Positions 1-7,116 of a stretch of 13,037 nucleotides of DNA are shown here, one piece after another. Source of the stretch: Chitinophagaceae bacterium (GTDB lineage Bacteria > Bacteroidota > Bacteroidia > Chitinophagales > Chitinophagaceae); assembly GCA_016786965.1 (NCBI GenBank), contig JAEUVL010000254.1, forward strand, positions 1-13,037, in the 5' to 3' direction. The notes below the pieces were generated by a model. The model had not been told where the DNA came from and searched no databases. It was given only the letters and a program-made list of their open reading frames with translations. Position numbers and translations under genes: made by a program. Numbering within the stretch: position 1 is the first letter of the stretch; the number at the start of each line of letters is the position of its first letter.

Positions 1-1376
1 TCACTGGTTTCCATGATCGTTACCTGGCGGCTATCATAAAATCCATTGTATGCTTCCGGAAATGAAAACTGGGTGGCATCCTGGTTCAGCTTGTTATTAA
101 ATTCTGTTTCATCTACCATACCTGCATCCTGTGGCAGTTGCACGGCTTCATAGATCTTTTGCGTAAGCTGTTGCTGCAGTTGTTCTTTATTGGTAAAAAG
201 CACCCAGGCACTTTCTTCCATTATTTCAGCCGGTATGGCCAGTTCCTCCAGATGTGTTATCCTGTCTTCGGTAGAAGGATGGGAAGCCCATTGATCTTTA
301 AAATTGATCCTGGATGTATTGCTGTTCTTAAAGAACTCATCACTTATCTGCGGCAGTCCATTCTGCAGTGGCAGTTTATATTCCTCCGCTATCTTTTGCA
401 GCACCAGTTTCTGTTTAGGGTAAATGTTATGGCTTATTTTATTCTGCTTAAAAAAGTCGTCACATTTCTGCAGGGTAATATCATAGCAGGAAGCAGCCAG
501 TTCAATTCTTTTCAATGCTGTGCCAAGGCTGTGGCTGCCACTCACACTGGCCGCCACGGCATCTGCATGAAACTCCATTTGCCTGGATAAGCCCATGTAT
601 TTTTTATTGATCAATCCGTACATGCCCCGAAGGATGGCCTGTATACCCTGCGCAATACCCGCTGTAATGCTGGCAAAAATGGCAAAGATGCCATCTATAC
701 TCGCCCAGCTTTGCAGAAAGCCTGCATAGCCTTTATTGTCAAAGAGCATATTGTAGATGATCTTGTTCACATTATATACAAAACTGCCCAGCTTCATACT
801 TCGCTGTGAGAAGTGGCCAAACTCATGTGCCATCACTGCTTTGAATTCACTCACATTTACCGAATTCACCAGGCCAAGGCCTATTTGCAGGTTCTTCTTC
901 ACGGGAAAAAACATGCTCCAGAAACTGGAATCATAAAACACACAGGCATTTACATCCGCTGACAGGTATATCCTTCTTGGAAAATGTGTTTGGGTGTCTT
1001 TGGTCAGTTGCCGGATGAAACCAAAAAGCGCAGGCTGTTCATCTTCCTTAACCTCAATAATATTCGACCTGTCATACCTTGATACCGAAAACAGGAACTT
1101 CACCAGGAAGATAAACACCATCACTCCCACACCTATAAGCCCGATACCCGCCACGATAGTGATAAGACGGGGCACATTTACAATGATGGCAATACCGGCA
1201 TACACACATCCGGCCACAAGAGCAGCAGACAGCAATAGCAACAAAGCATAGACAATGAAGAAGAACAATATTGACCCCATCACACCGGATACTTCTTTCT
1301 TAAATGCAGGCGATGGCTCCGTAACAGATGCAGGCACATTGGCCGGGGTAAGGGGGTAAACAAAATCCTGTGACAT
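1..1376 (-). CDS. M48 family membrane-bound zinc metallopeptidase (3' end outside window)
   Basis: Reading from the ATG at 1376 down to position 1 gives 458 uninterrupted residues. The C-terminus lies beyond the window. Two hydrophobic stretches, about residues 34-62 and 69-97, form an N-terminal membrane anchor. The zinc-binding HEFGH motif is at residues 184-188, preceded by AVMA, and the third metal ligand is expected in EFHAD (E268 to D272). This HExxH plus ExxxD arrangement is that of the M48 (HtpX/Ste24-like) family. These membrane proteases usually act in quality control of membrane or envelope proteins. The region after the active site (about 290-458) resembles nothing I can name and makes the protein longer than HtpX. 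The gene is divergent from pdhC and has its own 5' region. The family is clear; the substrate is unknown. Confidence 0.9.
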   Translation of the reverse strand, partial: MSQDFVYPLTPANVPASVTEPSPAFKKEVSGVMGSILFFFIVYALLLLLSAALVAGCVYAGIAIIVNVPRLITIVAGIGLIGVGVMVFIFLVKFLFSVSRYDRSNIIEVKEDEQPALFGFIRQLTKDTQTHFPRRIYLSADVNACVFYDSSFWSMFFPVKKNLQIGLGLVNSVNVSEFKAVMAHEFGHFSQRSMKLGSFVYNVNKIIYNMLFDNKGYAGFLQSWASIDGIFAIFASITAGIAQGIQAILRGMYGLINKKYMGLSRQMEFHADAVAASVSGSHSLGTALKRIELAASCYDITLQKCDDFFKQNKISHNIYPKQKLVLQKIAEEYKLPLQNGLPQISDEFFKNSNTSRINFKDQWASHPSTEDRITHLEELAIPAEIMEESAWVLFTNKEQLQQQLTQKIYEAVQLPQDAGMVDETEFNNKLNQDATQFSFPEAYNGFYDSRQVTIMETS

Positions 1377-1395
1377 ACAACGATGTTTAGGGCAG

Positions 1396-1402
1396 CAAAA
1401 TA
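1396..1402 (-). promoter_or_regulatory. possible -7 element of the M48 protease gene, flanked by a short inverted repeat
   Basis: On the minus strand TATTTTG lies 19 bases before the ATG. It resembles the Bacteroidota -7 element TAnnTTTG with one base missing. It sits in the loop of an inverted repeat, AGGGCA at 1389-1394 and TGCCCT at 1408-1413. No convincing -33 TTTG is present, so the assignment is weak. Confidence 0.25.
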
Positions 1403-1479
1403 GGGAATGCCCTTTTAAAAAAAGAAGAAACTAATACCCGGAGGGCCTTAACCACGACCGCCTAATTGCCGTTTTTACC

Positions 1480-1499
1480 TTAATTTCGGCCAAAATTAA
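1480..1499. promoter_or_regulatory. near-perfect 20-bp palindrome just upstream of pdhC
   Basis: TTAATTT at 1480-1486 and AAATTAA at 1493-1499 are inverted around a central GGCC (1488-1491). Nine of ten base pairs are symmetrical; only C1487/A1492 breaks the symmetry. It ends 7 bases before the pdhC start codon and includes TAATTTCG (1481-1488), one mismatch from a -7 element. It could be an operator overlapping the promoter or a hairpin in the leader. A palindrome of this quality could also occur by chance about once in a few such windows. Confidence 0.35.
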
Positions 1500-1506
1500 T
1501 AGGTAC

Positions 1507-3153
1507 ATGGCTGACGTGATATTGATGCCCCGCCTTAGCGATACTATGACAGAAGGTGTCATTGCTGCCTGGCATAAAAAAATTGGGGATACCGTAAAAA
1601 AAGGAGACCTGCTGGCGGAGATCGAAACCGATAAGGCCACCATGGAATTGGAAAGCTATAAAGACGGCACCCTCTTGCATATTGGCGGAGATAAAGGGGC
1701 GAAGATCCAGGTGGATGAACTGCTGGCCATTGTAGGAAAAGCCGGGGAAGACGTTTCCTCCCTGCTGAAAGGAAAGCCGGCCACCACAGATAATGCTGCA
1801 GTGACCGAGACCAAACCAGAAAAAGCACCTGCAGAAAAACAGGCCCCTGCTAATGAACAACCAACCTCCTCTCTTGACATTTCCAAAATGGACGAAGTGG
1901 TGCTGATGCCACGGTTGAGTGATACAATGGAAGCAGGAGTGATCGCTTCCTGGCATAAGAATGTGGGCGATACTGTAAAGAAAGGCGAAGTGCTGGCCGA
2001 GATAGAAACCGATAAGGCCACCATGGAACTGGAAAGCTATAAGAACGGAACTCTTTTACATATTGGTGCACAACAAGGAGAAAAAATACCCGTGAATGGC
2101 TTGCTTTGTGTGATAGGCGAAAAAGGAAAAGTGGATGTGGCGGCTATTGTAGCGGCTGCATCAGGTACTGTGCAACCAGCTGCAGCAGGTCAGCAAGCAG
2201 CTGCAACAGAAAGCCCGAAAGCTCAAACAGCACCAACTGTTGCTGCAGCGGCTACTTCATCCACTGATAATGGACGGGTAAAAGCTTCGCCGCTGGCCAA
2301 AAAATTAGCGGCTGAAAAAGGGATTGACATAACAGCCATCAGCGGTACCGGCGATGGCGGCAGAATCATTAAAGCAGATATTGACAGCTATAAACCCTCT
2401 GCAGCGCCTGCTACAACAACTGCGCCTGCTGCTAAAGCAGCGGCAAGTGTTCCTGCCTTTGTTGCAGGACAGGAAGGGTTCACTGATATTCCTAATTCGC
2501 AGATGCGCAATGTGATTGCGAAGCGATTGGGTGAAAGCAAGTTCAGCGCCCCGCATTTCTATCTTACGATGGAGATCAATATGGACAATGCGATGGCAGC
2601 AAGAACCCAACTGAATGAAATAAGCCCGGTAAAGATCAGTTTCAATGACATGGTGGTGAAAGCGGCCTCACTGGCATTGCGTCAGCATCCTGCTGTGAAC
2701 GCCTCCTGGATGGGTGATAAGATCCGCCGCTATAGTCATATCCATATTGGTATAGCGGTAGCTATTGAAGATGGGCTCATCGTACCGGTCATACGGTTTG
2801 CCGACCAAAAGACACTGCCGCAGATTGCAGCAGAAAGTAAAGAACTGGCGGGCAAAGCAAAGAATAAGAAGCTGCAACCCAACGAATTCAGTGGCAATAC
2901 ATTTACCATTTCCAATTTGGGCATGATGGATATTGATGAGTTCACAGCTATTATCAATCCTCCCGATAGCTGCATCATGGCAGTAGGCCGGATAAAAGAA
3001 ATAGTGGTACGAAAGGGAGAAGGTTTTGGCGTAAGTAATGTGATGAAGATAACGCTGAGTTGTGATCATCGCAGTGTGGATGGCGCCCTGGGTGCTGCAT
3101 TCCTTCAAACATTCAAGAAATACCTGGAGAACCCGATCACCATGCTGTTATAA
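1507..3153 (+). CDS. pdhC: pyruvate dehydrogenase E2, dihydrolipoamide acetyltransferase, two lipoyl domains
   Basis: This 548-residue protein transfers acetyl groups from lipoamide to CoA and forms the core of the pyruvate dehydrogenase complex. Two lipoyl domains are visible at about residues 2-78 and 130-205, each with the ETDKAT motif; the lipoylated lysines are K43 and K170. Linkers rich in Ala, Pro and Thr follow each domain (about 90-125 and 215-255). The peripheral-subunit-binding domain spans about 259-296. The catalytic domain runs from about 318 to the end and contains DHRSVDG, with the catalytic pair H521 and D525. The start at 1507 gives a lipoyl domain from residue 2, typical for E2. 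The pyruvate form fits best because the protein carries two lipoyl domains, whereas 2-oxoglutarate E2 usually has one; a branched-chain E2 is less likely. No E1 or E3 gene is adjacent, so partners are encoded elsewhere. A strong terminator follows. Confidence 0.95.
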   Translation: MADVILMPRLSDTMTEGVIAAWHKKIGDTVKKGDLLAEIETDKATMELESYKDGTLLHIGGDKGAKIQVDELLAIVGKAGEDVSSLLKGKPATTDNAAVTETKPEKAPAEKQAPANEQPTSSLDISKMDEVVLMPRLSDTMEAGVIASWHKNVGDTVKKGEVLAEIETDKATMELESYKNGTLLHIGAQQGEKIPVNGLLCVIGEKGKVDVAAIVAAASGTVQPAAAGQQAAATESPKAQTAPTVAAAATSSTDNGRVKASPLAKKLAAEKGIDITAISGTGDGGRIIKADIDSYKPSAAPATTTAPAAKAAASVPAFVAGQEGFTDIPNSQMRNVIAKRLGESKFSAPHFYLTMEINMDNAMAARTQLNEISPVKISFNDMVVKAASLALRQHPAVNASWMGDKIRRYSHIHIGIAVAIEDGLIVPVIRFADQKTLPQIAAESKELAGKAKNKKLQPNEFSGNTFTISNLGMMDIDEFTAIINPPDSCIMAVGRIKEIVVRKGEGFGVSNVMKITLSCDHRSVDGALGAAFLQTFKKYLENPITMLL

Positions 3154-3174
3154 AGTAACTGTACTACGTAATAA

Positions 3175-3210
3175 AACAAAAAGCTGTCCATTCGGATGGC
3201 TTTTTTGTTT
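3175..3210 (+). terminator. intrinsic terminator after pdhC
   Basis: AAGCTGTCC (3181-3189) pairs with GGATGGCTT (3194-3202) around an ATTC loop, with two G-U pairs. The stem extends with AACAAA on the left against TTTTGTT on the right (one bulged T), giving a U-rich 3' arm. It begins 22 bases after the pdhC stop codon, as expected for a Rho-independent terminator. Confidence 0.8.
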
Positions 3211-3306
3211 ACCGGCAATCATCTGGCAGGTTTATTGTGAAGCTACAAATAGTAAAGTGCTTAGAGGGAATAAGTGGTTGGCCTTAATTACCAAATAAAT
3301 GATGCC

Positions 3307-3320
3307 ATGTCATTTGACAT
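3307..3320. repeat. 14-bp perfect palindrome upstream of a small membrane ORF
   Basis: ATGTCA and TGACAT are inverted around TT. The element lies 39 bases before the ATG at 3359 in an otherwise featureless AT-rich spacer. It could be a dimeric regulator site. About one such palindrome is expected by chance in a window this size, so evidence is positional only. Confidence 0.25.
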
Positions 3321-3358
3321 CAATAAAAATTGCTGCTTCTTTATAAAAATGTATTCCC

Positions 3359-3580
3359 ATGGATGAAAAAGAACTTTTTGGATTTTCCTGGTCTGGCCTT
3401 TTCCTGGTAACAGCCGTTTCTTCCATTCTATTCAGTTTTGTTTTAAAATTGCTGGACGGAAGCCATTCCCCGCTACTTATAAAAATAGGAGTAGTGTCAG
3501 CCATTCTCGGCCTCATCAATATACTCCTCAAGCAATTATCAAAGCCCGTTTCCGGCCAGAAAAAAAAACTGGTGCCATAG
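3359..3580 (+). CDS. possible small membrane protein, two predicted helices
   Basis: This is a 73-residue ORF that I do not recognise. It has an acidic N-terminus (MDEKELF), hydrophobic stretches at about 11-31 and 38-58, and a basic tail (QKKK), consistent with a two-helix inner-membrane hairpin. It stands alone between the pdhC terminator and the NfeD gene, 160 bases before the latter. A small hairpin at 3677-3691 could end its transcript. No good promoter or ribosome binding site is visible. The amphipathic membrane pattern favours a real gene, but conservation cannot be judged here. Confidence 0.5.
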   Translation: MDEKELFGFSWSGLFLVTAVSSILFSFVLKLLDGSHSPLLIKIGVVSAILGLINILLKQLSKPVSGQKKKLVP

Positions 3581-3676
3581 ATCAGCCGATCGTCTTTTGC
3601 ACAAACAGGTGAATTGTCCTGATCCCGGTTTCCTGCATTTCCTGTCACGGTAATAATCTTCCGCATTGCCATTTCG

Positions 3677-3691
3677 TCTGCGTTCCGCAGA
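3677..3691 (+). terminator. small GC hairpin, possible terminator
   Basis: TCTGCG and CGCAGA form a perfect 6-bp stem with a TTC loop, followed by TTTCCC. It lies between the 73-residue ORF and the NfeD gene. The stem is short and the U-tract poor. ATTTCC motifs repeat nearby (about 3639, 3691, 3699), possibly by chance. Confidence 0.3.
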
Positions 3692-3740
3692 TTTCCCGGA
3701 TTTCCTATATTCGGTATCTGAATCTATAACCATACTGACT

Positions 3741-4334
3741 ATGATACAATTGGACATCTCCTCCTGGTGGCAATCAATGGTAACATTTGAGAAAACCCTT
3801 TGGGTGATCGCATTGCTTTTCTCACTTCTTTTTTTACTGCAAACGATCTTGTCCTTTGCCGGAGGCGATGGCGACATGGCCGATGGAGATGCAGATGCCA
3901 CAGTGGATGGTGATGATGGAACCGGGCACCAATTCTTCACCATAAAAAATCTGATTGCATTCTTTACCATTTTTGGGTGGACGGGTATTGCCTGTTTCCA
4001 GGGCGGACTTAGCAAGGGCATATCAATAGGAATAGGGTTGTTAGCCGGTGTGTTAATGGTGATCATGATGGCTCTGCTATTCAGAAGTATGAGCAAATTA
4101 AAGCAAAGCGGAACCCTTCAAATGAAGAATGCGGTGGGCTCCATAGCCGAAACCTATCTTTTCATTCCTGCTAACCGGGACGGGTTTGGCAAGATACATA
4201 TTAAGGTACAGGGCTCCTTGCATGAGCTGCAGGCGATTACAGATGATGCAGAAATGATTGCCACAGGCAAACTGGTCAGGGTAATTGGATTGATAAACGA
4301 CAGTGTTCTTTTAGTAACAGCTAAAATTTCTTAA
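3741..4334 (+). CDS. NfeD-like membrane protein, flotillin partner (YuaF/YqiJ type)
   Basis: The 197-residue protein has membrane helices at about 19-40, 68-88 and 92-114, and a C-terminal beta-rich segment (about 125-197) resembling the OB fold of NfeD-like proteins. Between helix 1 and helix 2 is an Asp/Gly-rich loop (41-60, eight Asp in 20 residues), a feature also seen in YqiJ/YuaF-type partners of flotillin. I chose the ATG at 3741; an upstream TTG at 3666 would add an unlikely, non-hydrophobic N-terminus. The flotillin gene starts 22 bases after its stop, so the two are probably co-transcribed and the products probably interact at the membrane. The loop could bind divalent cations; that is inference. 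It lacks the serine protease domain found in full-length NfeD. Confidence 0.82.
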   Translation: MIQLDISSWWQSMVTFEKTLWVIALLFSLLFLLQTILSFAGGDGDMADGDADATVDGDDGTGHQFFTIKNLIAFFTIFGWTGIACFQGGLSKGISIGIGLLAGVLMVIMMALLFRSMSKLKQSGTLQMKNAVGSIAETYLFIPANRDGFGKIHIKVQGSLHELQAITDDAEMIATGKLVRVIGLINDSVLLVTAKIS

Positions 4335-4356
4335 TCAATATATAATAAGTGCTTTT

Positions 4357-5895
4357 ATGGCAGAAAATCTACTATTGGTCATCGCTGCGGCGGTCTTGTT
4401 CTTCTTCGTCCTGGTCTACTCTATGTTCCGGCGCTACAAGCGTTGCCCTTCGGACAGGATACTGGTGGTATATGGAAAAGTGGGCAAAGGCTCGGAAGGC
4501 TCTCTTACCGCAAAGTGTATACATGGTGGTGCTGCATTTATCTGGCCCATCATACAAGATTATTCGTTCCTTGATCTTACGCCAATCTCCATTGAGGTAA
4601 ATCTTACCAGTGCCCTGAGCAAACAAAACATCCGGGTGGATGTGCCGTCCCGCTTTACCGTGGGTATTTCAACAGAGCCTAATGTGATGCAAAATGCAGC
4701 AGAACGCCTGCTTGGTATGCAGCGCCCTGCCATTCACGACTTAGCAAAAGATATTATCCTGGGCCAGATGCGCCTGGTAGTAGCTATGATGGATATTGAA
4801 GAGATCAATAATAACCGGGATAAGTTCCTCGCAAATATTGCTGGTAACGTGGAAGCTGAGCTGAATAAGATAGGCTTAAAAATGATCAATGTAAACGTAA
4901 CGGACATCAAGGATGAGAGCGGCTATATCGATGCACTGGGTAAAGAGGCAGCCGCAAAAGCGATCAACGAAGCCAAGATAAGAGTGGCAGAACAAGAACG
5001 TACCGGAGATATTGGTAAAACCACCGCCGAGAAGGAAAGAGATATTAAAGTGGCGGAAACACAGCGGGACAGGGACATAAATGTGGCGATGGCACTGAAA
5101 GAAAAAGAAATACAGATTGCAGGCGCCAACAGGGATGAAAACATTGGGAAAGCAGAAGCGGAAAGAGATACCCGTGTAAAAATGGCGGAAGCAAATGCTA
5201 TTGCTGTACAAGGAGAGAACCTTTCCAAAATTGAAATTGCTAATTCGGATGCATTGAGAAGAGAACGAGAAGCAGAGGCATTGAAAAAAGCAATCGCTGC
5301 TGAAAAAGTGCAAGCTGCAAAAGCTTTGGAAGAAGCATACCTGGCAGAGAAAAAATCGGAAGATGCCCGTGCAGAAAGAGACCGTGCCACACAAAATGCA
5401 AGCATTGTAGTAGCAGCGGATATTCAAAAGCAAAAACTCATTATTGAAGCCCAGGCTTCAGCTGAACAGCTAAGAGAAAAAGCAAAAGGGGAAGCTGATG
5501 CCATCTTTGCAAAACTGGAAGCAGAAGCAAGAGGTATGTATGAGATACTCACCAAGCAGGCGGAAGGTCTGGAACGTATCGTAAAATCTGCCGGTAATGA
5601 TCCAAAAGATGCTGTCTTATTATTGATAGTTGATAAATTACCAGAGCTGGTAAGGTTGCAAACTGAAGCCATTAAAAATATTAAGATAGATAAGGTAACT
5701 GTGTGGGACAATGGGGGACAAACTGCTGATGGTAAAAACTCCACCGCCAATTTTATGAGCGGATTATACAAATCAGTGCCGCCACTTAAAGATATTTTTG
5801 ACATGGCAGGTATGGACCTGCCCACTTACCTGGGCAAAAAGAAAGAAACCTCTTCCGGGGACGTTGTCATTAAAGAGAACAATGACCCCATGTAA
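4357..5895 (+). CDS. floT: flotillin-family SPFH protein, long form (FloT/YqiK-like)
   Basis: The 512-residue protein matches the length of FloT/YuaG. An N-terminal membrane segment (about 4-24) precedes a basic patch (RRYKR) and the SPFH/band 7 domain (about 30-190). A long alanine/glutamate/lysine-rich coiled coil follows (about 195-400), with repeated AE, EKERDIKVAE and ERD patterns typical of flotillins. The C-terminal region (about 400-512) has hydrophobic VLLLIVDKLPELV and a VTVWDNGG motif, like the GG-rich tail of the family. Flotillins assemble into oligomeric scaffolds in membrane microdomains and influence protein diffusion and membrane fluidity. It is in an operon with the NfeD-like gene and ends before a long hairpin. 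The symbol follows the B. subtilis relative and is assigned by similarity of architecture. Confidence 0.92.
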   Translation: MAENLLLVIAAAVLFFFVLVYSMFRRYKRCPSDRILVVYGKVGKGSEGSLTAKCIHGGAAFIWPIIQDYSFLDLTPISIEVNLTSALSKQNIRVDVPSRFTVGISTEPNVMQNAAERLLGMQRPAIHDLAKDIILGQMRLVVAMMDIEEINNNRDKFLANIAGNVEAELNKIGLKMINVNVTDIKDESGYIDALGKEAAAKAINEAKIRVAEQERTGDIGKTTAEKERDIKVAETQRDRDINVAMALKEKEIQIAGANRDENIGKAEAERDTRVKMAEANAIAVQGENLSKIEIANSDALRREREAEALKKAIAAEKVQAAKALEEAYLAEKKSEDARAERDRATQNASIVVAADIQKQKLIIEAQASAEQLREKAKGEADAIFAKLEAEARGMYEILTKQAEGLERIVKSAGNDPKDAVLLLIVDKLPELVRLQTEAIKNIKIDKVTVWDNGGQTADGKNSTANFMSGLYKSVPPLKDIFDMAGMDLPTYLGKKKETSSGDVVIKENNDPM

Positions 5896-5917
5896 AATCG
5901 AGAATCATTCCACAATG

Positions 5918-5967
5918 CAAACAAAGCTGTCGCATTAAACAAGTTGAAATGTGCACAGCTTTGTTTG
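5918..5967 (+). terminator. long hairpin after the flotillin gene, probable terminator
   Basis: A perfect 13-bp inverted repeat (5918-5930 and 5955-5967, arm CAAACAAAGCTGT) encloses a second 6-bp stem (CGCATT/AATGTG, one G-U pair) with one bulged C, leaving an 11-base loop. It starts 22 bases after the flotillin stop codon. The right arm is T-rich (CTTTGTTTG), like the pdhC terminator. The stem is longer than a terminator needs, so it may also protect the 3' end of the transcript. Confidence 0.65.
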
Positions 5968-6078
5968 ATTAAGATTGCAATACTTTGGCGCCTGTCACTA
6001 AGCCCTGAATGGCATTTTAACCGTGAAATCCCCGGTAATTAGCGCCAGGTCTCCTGATCAGACATACTTTCAATAAAT

Positions 6079-6110
6079 TTTGAAAATTCGGAATCAGTGC
6101 TGTAGCTTTG
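6079..6110 (+). promoter_or_regulatory. Bacteroidota-type promoter for the GbsR-like gene
   Basis: TTTG at 6079-6082 and TAGCTTTG at 6103-6110 match the -33 and -7 consensus (TTTG and TAnnTTTG) with a 20-base spacer. The start codon at 6115 is only 4 bases past the -7 element. Transcription starting the usual 5-7 bases downstream would begin at or inside the ATG, so the mRNA may be leaderless. Confidence 0.65.
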
Positions 6111-6114
6111 CTTC

Positions 6115-6621
6115 ATGAAACTTACAGAAGCCAAACAGCAATTTATCAGCAGTTGGGGTGCCTTTGGTACCCATTGGGGTATCAACCGTACGATGGCGCA
6201 AATACATGCGCTGCTGCTTGTAAGCCCCGACCCGATTACACAAGACGATATAATGGAAGAGCTGAACATCAGCCGGGGCAATACCAATATGAATATCCGG
6301 GAACTCATCAACTGGGGCCTGGTGGAAAGAGTGCTGCTTTCCGGTGAAAGAAAAGAATATTTTTCTGCCGAGAAGGATATCTGGAAAGTGGTAAAGCAAA
6401 TAGTGAAAGAGCGGAAGAAAAGAGAGCTGGAGCCTATGCTGCAGTTGCTGGACAAACTGGAAGAAGTGGAAGGCGACAAAAGAGATAAGAACGTAAAAGC
6501 CTTTGTAGATACTGTCAGCAGTATAAAGAAGCTTGGAAAACAGGCTGACAAAACACTGGACACAATGATCAAAGCAGAAGAGAGCTGGTTCGTTGGTGCC
6601 CTGATGAAAATATTCAAATAA
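6115..6621 (+). CDS. GbsR/MarR-like winged-helix transcriptional regulator
   Basis: The 168-residue protein has a winged helix-turn-helix at about 22-85, with the recognition-helix region DDIMEELNISRGNTNMNIRE followed by a wing around LLSGERKEYF. The N-terminal WGAFGTHWGINRTMAQIHALL is the typical start of the GbsR family (COG1510), whose B. subtilis member represses choline uptake and glycine betaine synthesis genes. The charged C-terminal part (about 90-168) is helical and may dimerise. The effector here is unknown; no osmoprotectant genes are adjacent. It is the first gene of a tight cluster (next ATG 8 bases after the stop), so it probably controls its own operon. Start chosen by family match and the promoter just upstream. 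An alternative TTG at 6108 is in another frame. Confidence 0.88.
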   Translation: MKLTEAKQQFISSWGAFGTHWGINRTMAQIHALLLVSPDPITQDDIMEELNISRGNTNMNIRELINWGLVERVLLSGERKEYFSAEKDIWKVVKQIVKERKKRELEPMLQLLDKLEEVEGDKRDKNVKAFVDTVSSIKKLGKQADKTLDTMIKAEESWFVGALMKIFK

Positions 6622-6629
6622 ATACGGGT

Positions 6630-7037
6630 ATGAGATCTTTCAAATTGATTGATTTTTTTCTCCAAATTATACTCATCCTAATAAGTATTGTTTCAATGAT
6701 TGCTGGCAATGCTGAAACACTCAACCCCGGCTTGTTCATCCTTACACTTGGTCTTTTTCAGATCATTAGTTTACTGGTAAATGTTGCGGTGGGTCCGCAG
6801 ACCTGGAAAAAAGCCGCCTGGCGAAAACTGCATCTTATCGGTATCGGCTTGGTGATTTTACTCATAATCATAGCACTGACGCAAAGCTCGGCTGCCCGCA
6901 CTGGTGACAAAGACGACAAGTACAGTATGGCTGGTTTGGAAACGATGATCTATGCATTGATACCAGCCATTTTGCTATGTTTATTTTATACAGTCATTAC
7001 TTATGTGGAATGGAAGAAAATAAAAACCGGCAAATAG
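6630..7037 (+). CDS. small four-helix membrane protein, first of a diverged tandem pair
   Basis: I do not recognise this 135-residue protein. Helices are predicted at about 8-26, 33-53, 67-84 and 104-125; the loop at 86-100 is charged (RTGDKDDK) and the C-terminus is basic (EWKKIKTGK). It begins MRSFKLIDFFLQ and is related to the protein at 7117-7506: both share M[RK]xFKL[IT]D, a Q-[IV]-[IL]-SLL motif in helix 2 (GLFQIISLL versus GGWQVLSLL) and a closing EW-[KR]-x-IK. It starts 8 bases after the GbsR-like regulator, implying translational coupling and a possible shared function. A hairpin follows its stop. Confidence 0.75.
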   Translation: MRSFKLIDFFLQIILILISIVSMIAGNAETLNPGLFILTLGLFQIISLLVNVAVGPQTWKKAAWRKLHLIGIGLVILLIIIALTQSSAARTGDKDDKYSMAGLETMIYALIPAILLCLFYTVITYVEWKKIKTGK

Positions 7038-7049
7038 GCCGATGGTTTG

Positions 7050-7073
7050 GCCGGGTGAAACCGGCTTTTATTT
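7050..7073 (+). terminator. intrinsic hairpin between the two small membrane genes
   Basis: GCCGG (7050-7054) and CCGGC (7061-7065) form a stem with a GTGAAA loop, followed by TTTTATTTA. It begins 12 bases after the stop codon. A second AAACCGGC copy at 7025-7032, at the end of the coding region, could pair instead with the left arm. The structure may stop or reduce transcription between the regulator pair and the downstream genes. Confidence 0.6.
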
Positions 7074-7108
7074 ACTATAAGCCTTTCAATTATTTCTGAA
7101 AGTTAAAG

Positions 7109-7116
7109 TACTTTTT
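7109..7116 (+). promoter_or_regulatory. possible -7 element for the second small membrane gene
   Basis: TACTTTTT directly precedes the ATG at 7117 and differs from TAnnTTTG only at the last base. Together with the hairpin upstream it suggests a second transcript start. No clear TTTG lies at -33, so support is weak. Confidence 0.25.

Noticed and set aside
138..1251. Plus-strand ORFs of 150 and 85 residues at 138-590 and 994-1251
   Set aside because: They lie entirely antisense to the M48 protease, whose minus-strand frame carries HEFGH and EFHAD motifs; the plus-strand translations show no family features.
1480..2071. Several minus-strand ORFs opposite the lipoyl domains of pdhC
   Set aside because: They appear twice in similar form only because the lipoyl domain is repeated; the plus strand encodes the clear enzyme.
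3317..3339. E. coli-like TTGACA followed by TATAAA before the 73-residue ORF
   Set aside because: The spacing is about 22 bases rather than about 17, and this phylum uses a different promoter consensus.
3666..3740. Upstream TTG start extending the NfeD-like protein to 222 residues
   Set aside because: The extension is polar and unlike the family, and the ATG at 3741 gives a normal N-terminus before the first helix.
4876..5825. Long minus-strand ORFs opposite the flotillin gene (up to 185 residues)
   Set aside because: They are complement shadows of the repetitive Ala/Glu/Lys coiled coil, giving Ser/Phe/Cys-rich translations, and have no own promoter or neighbours.
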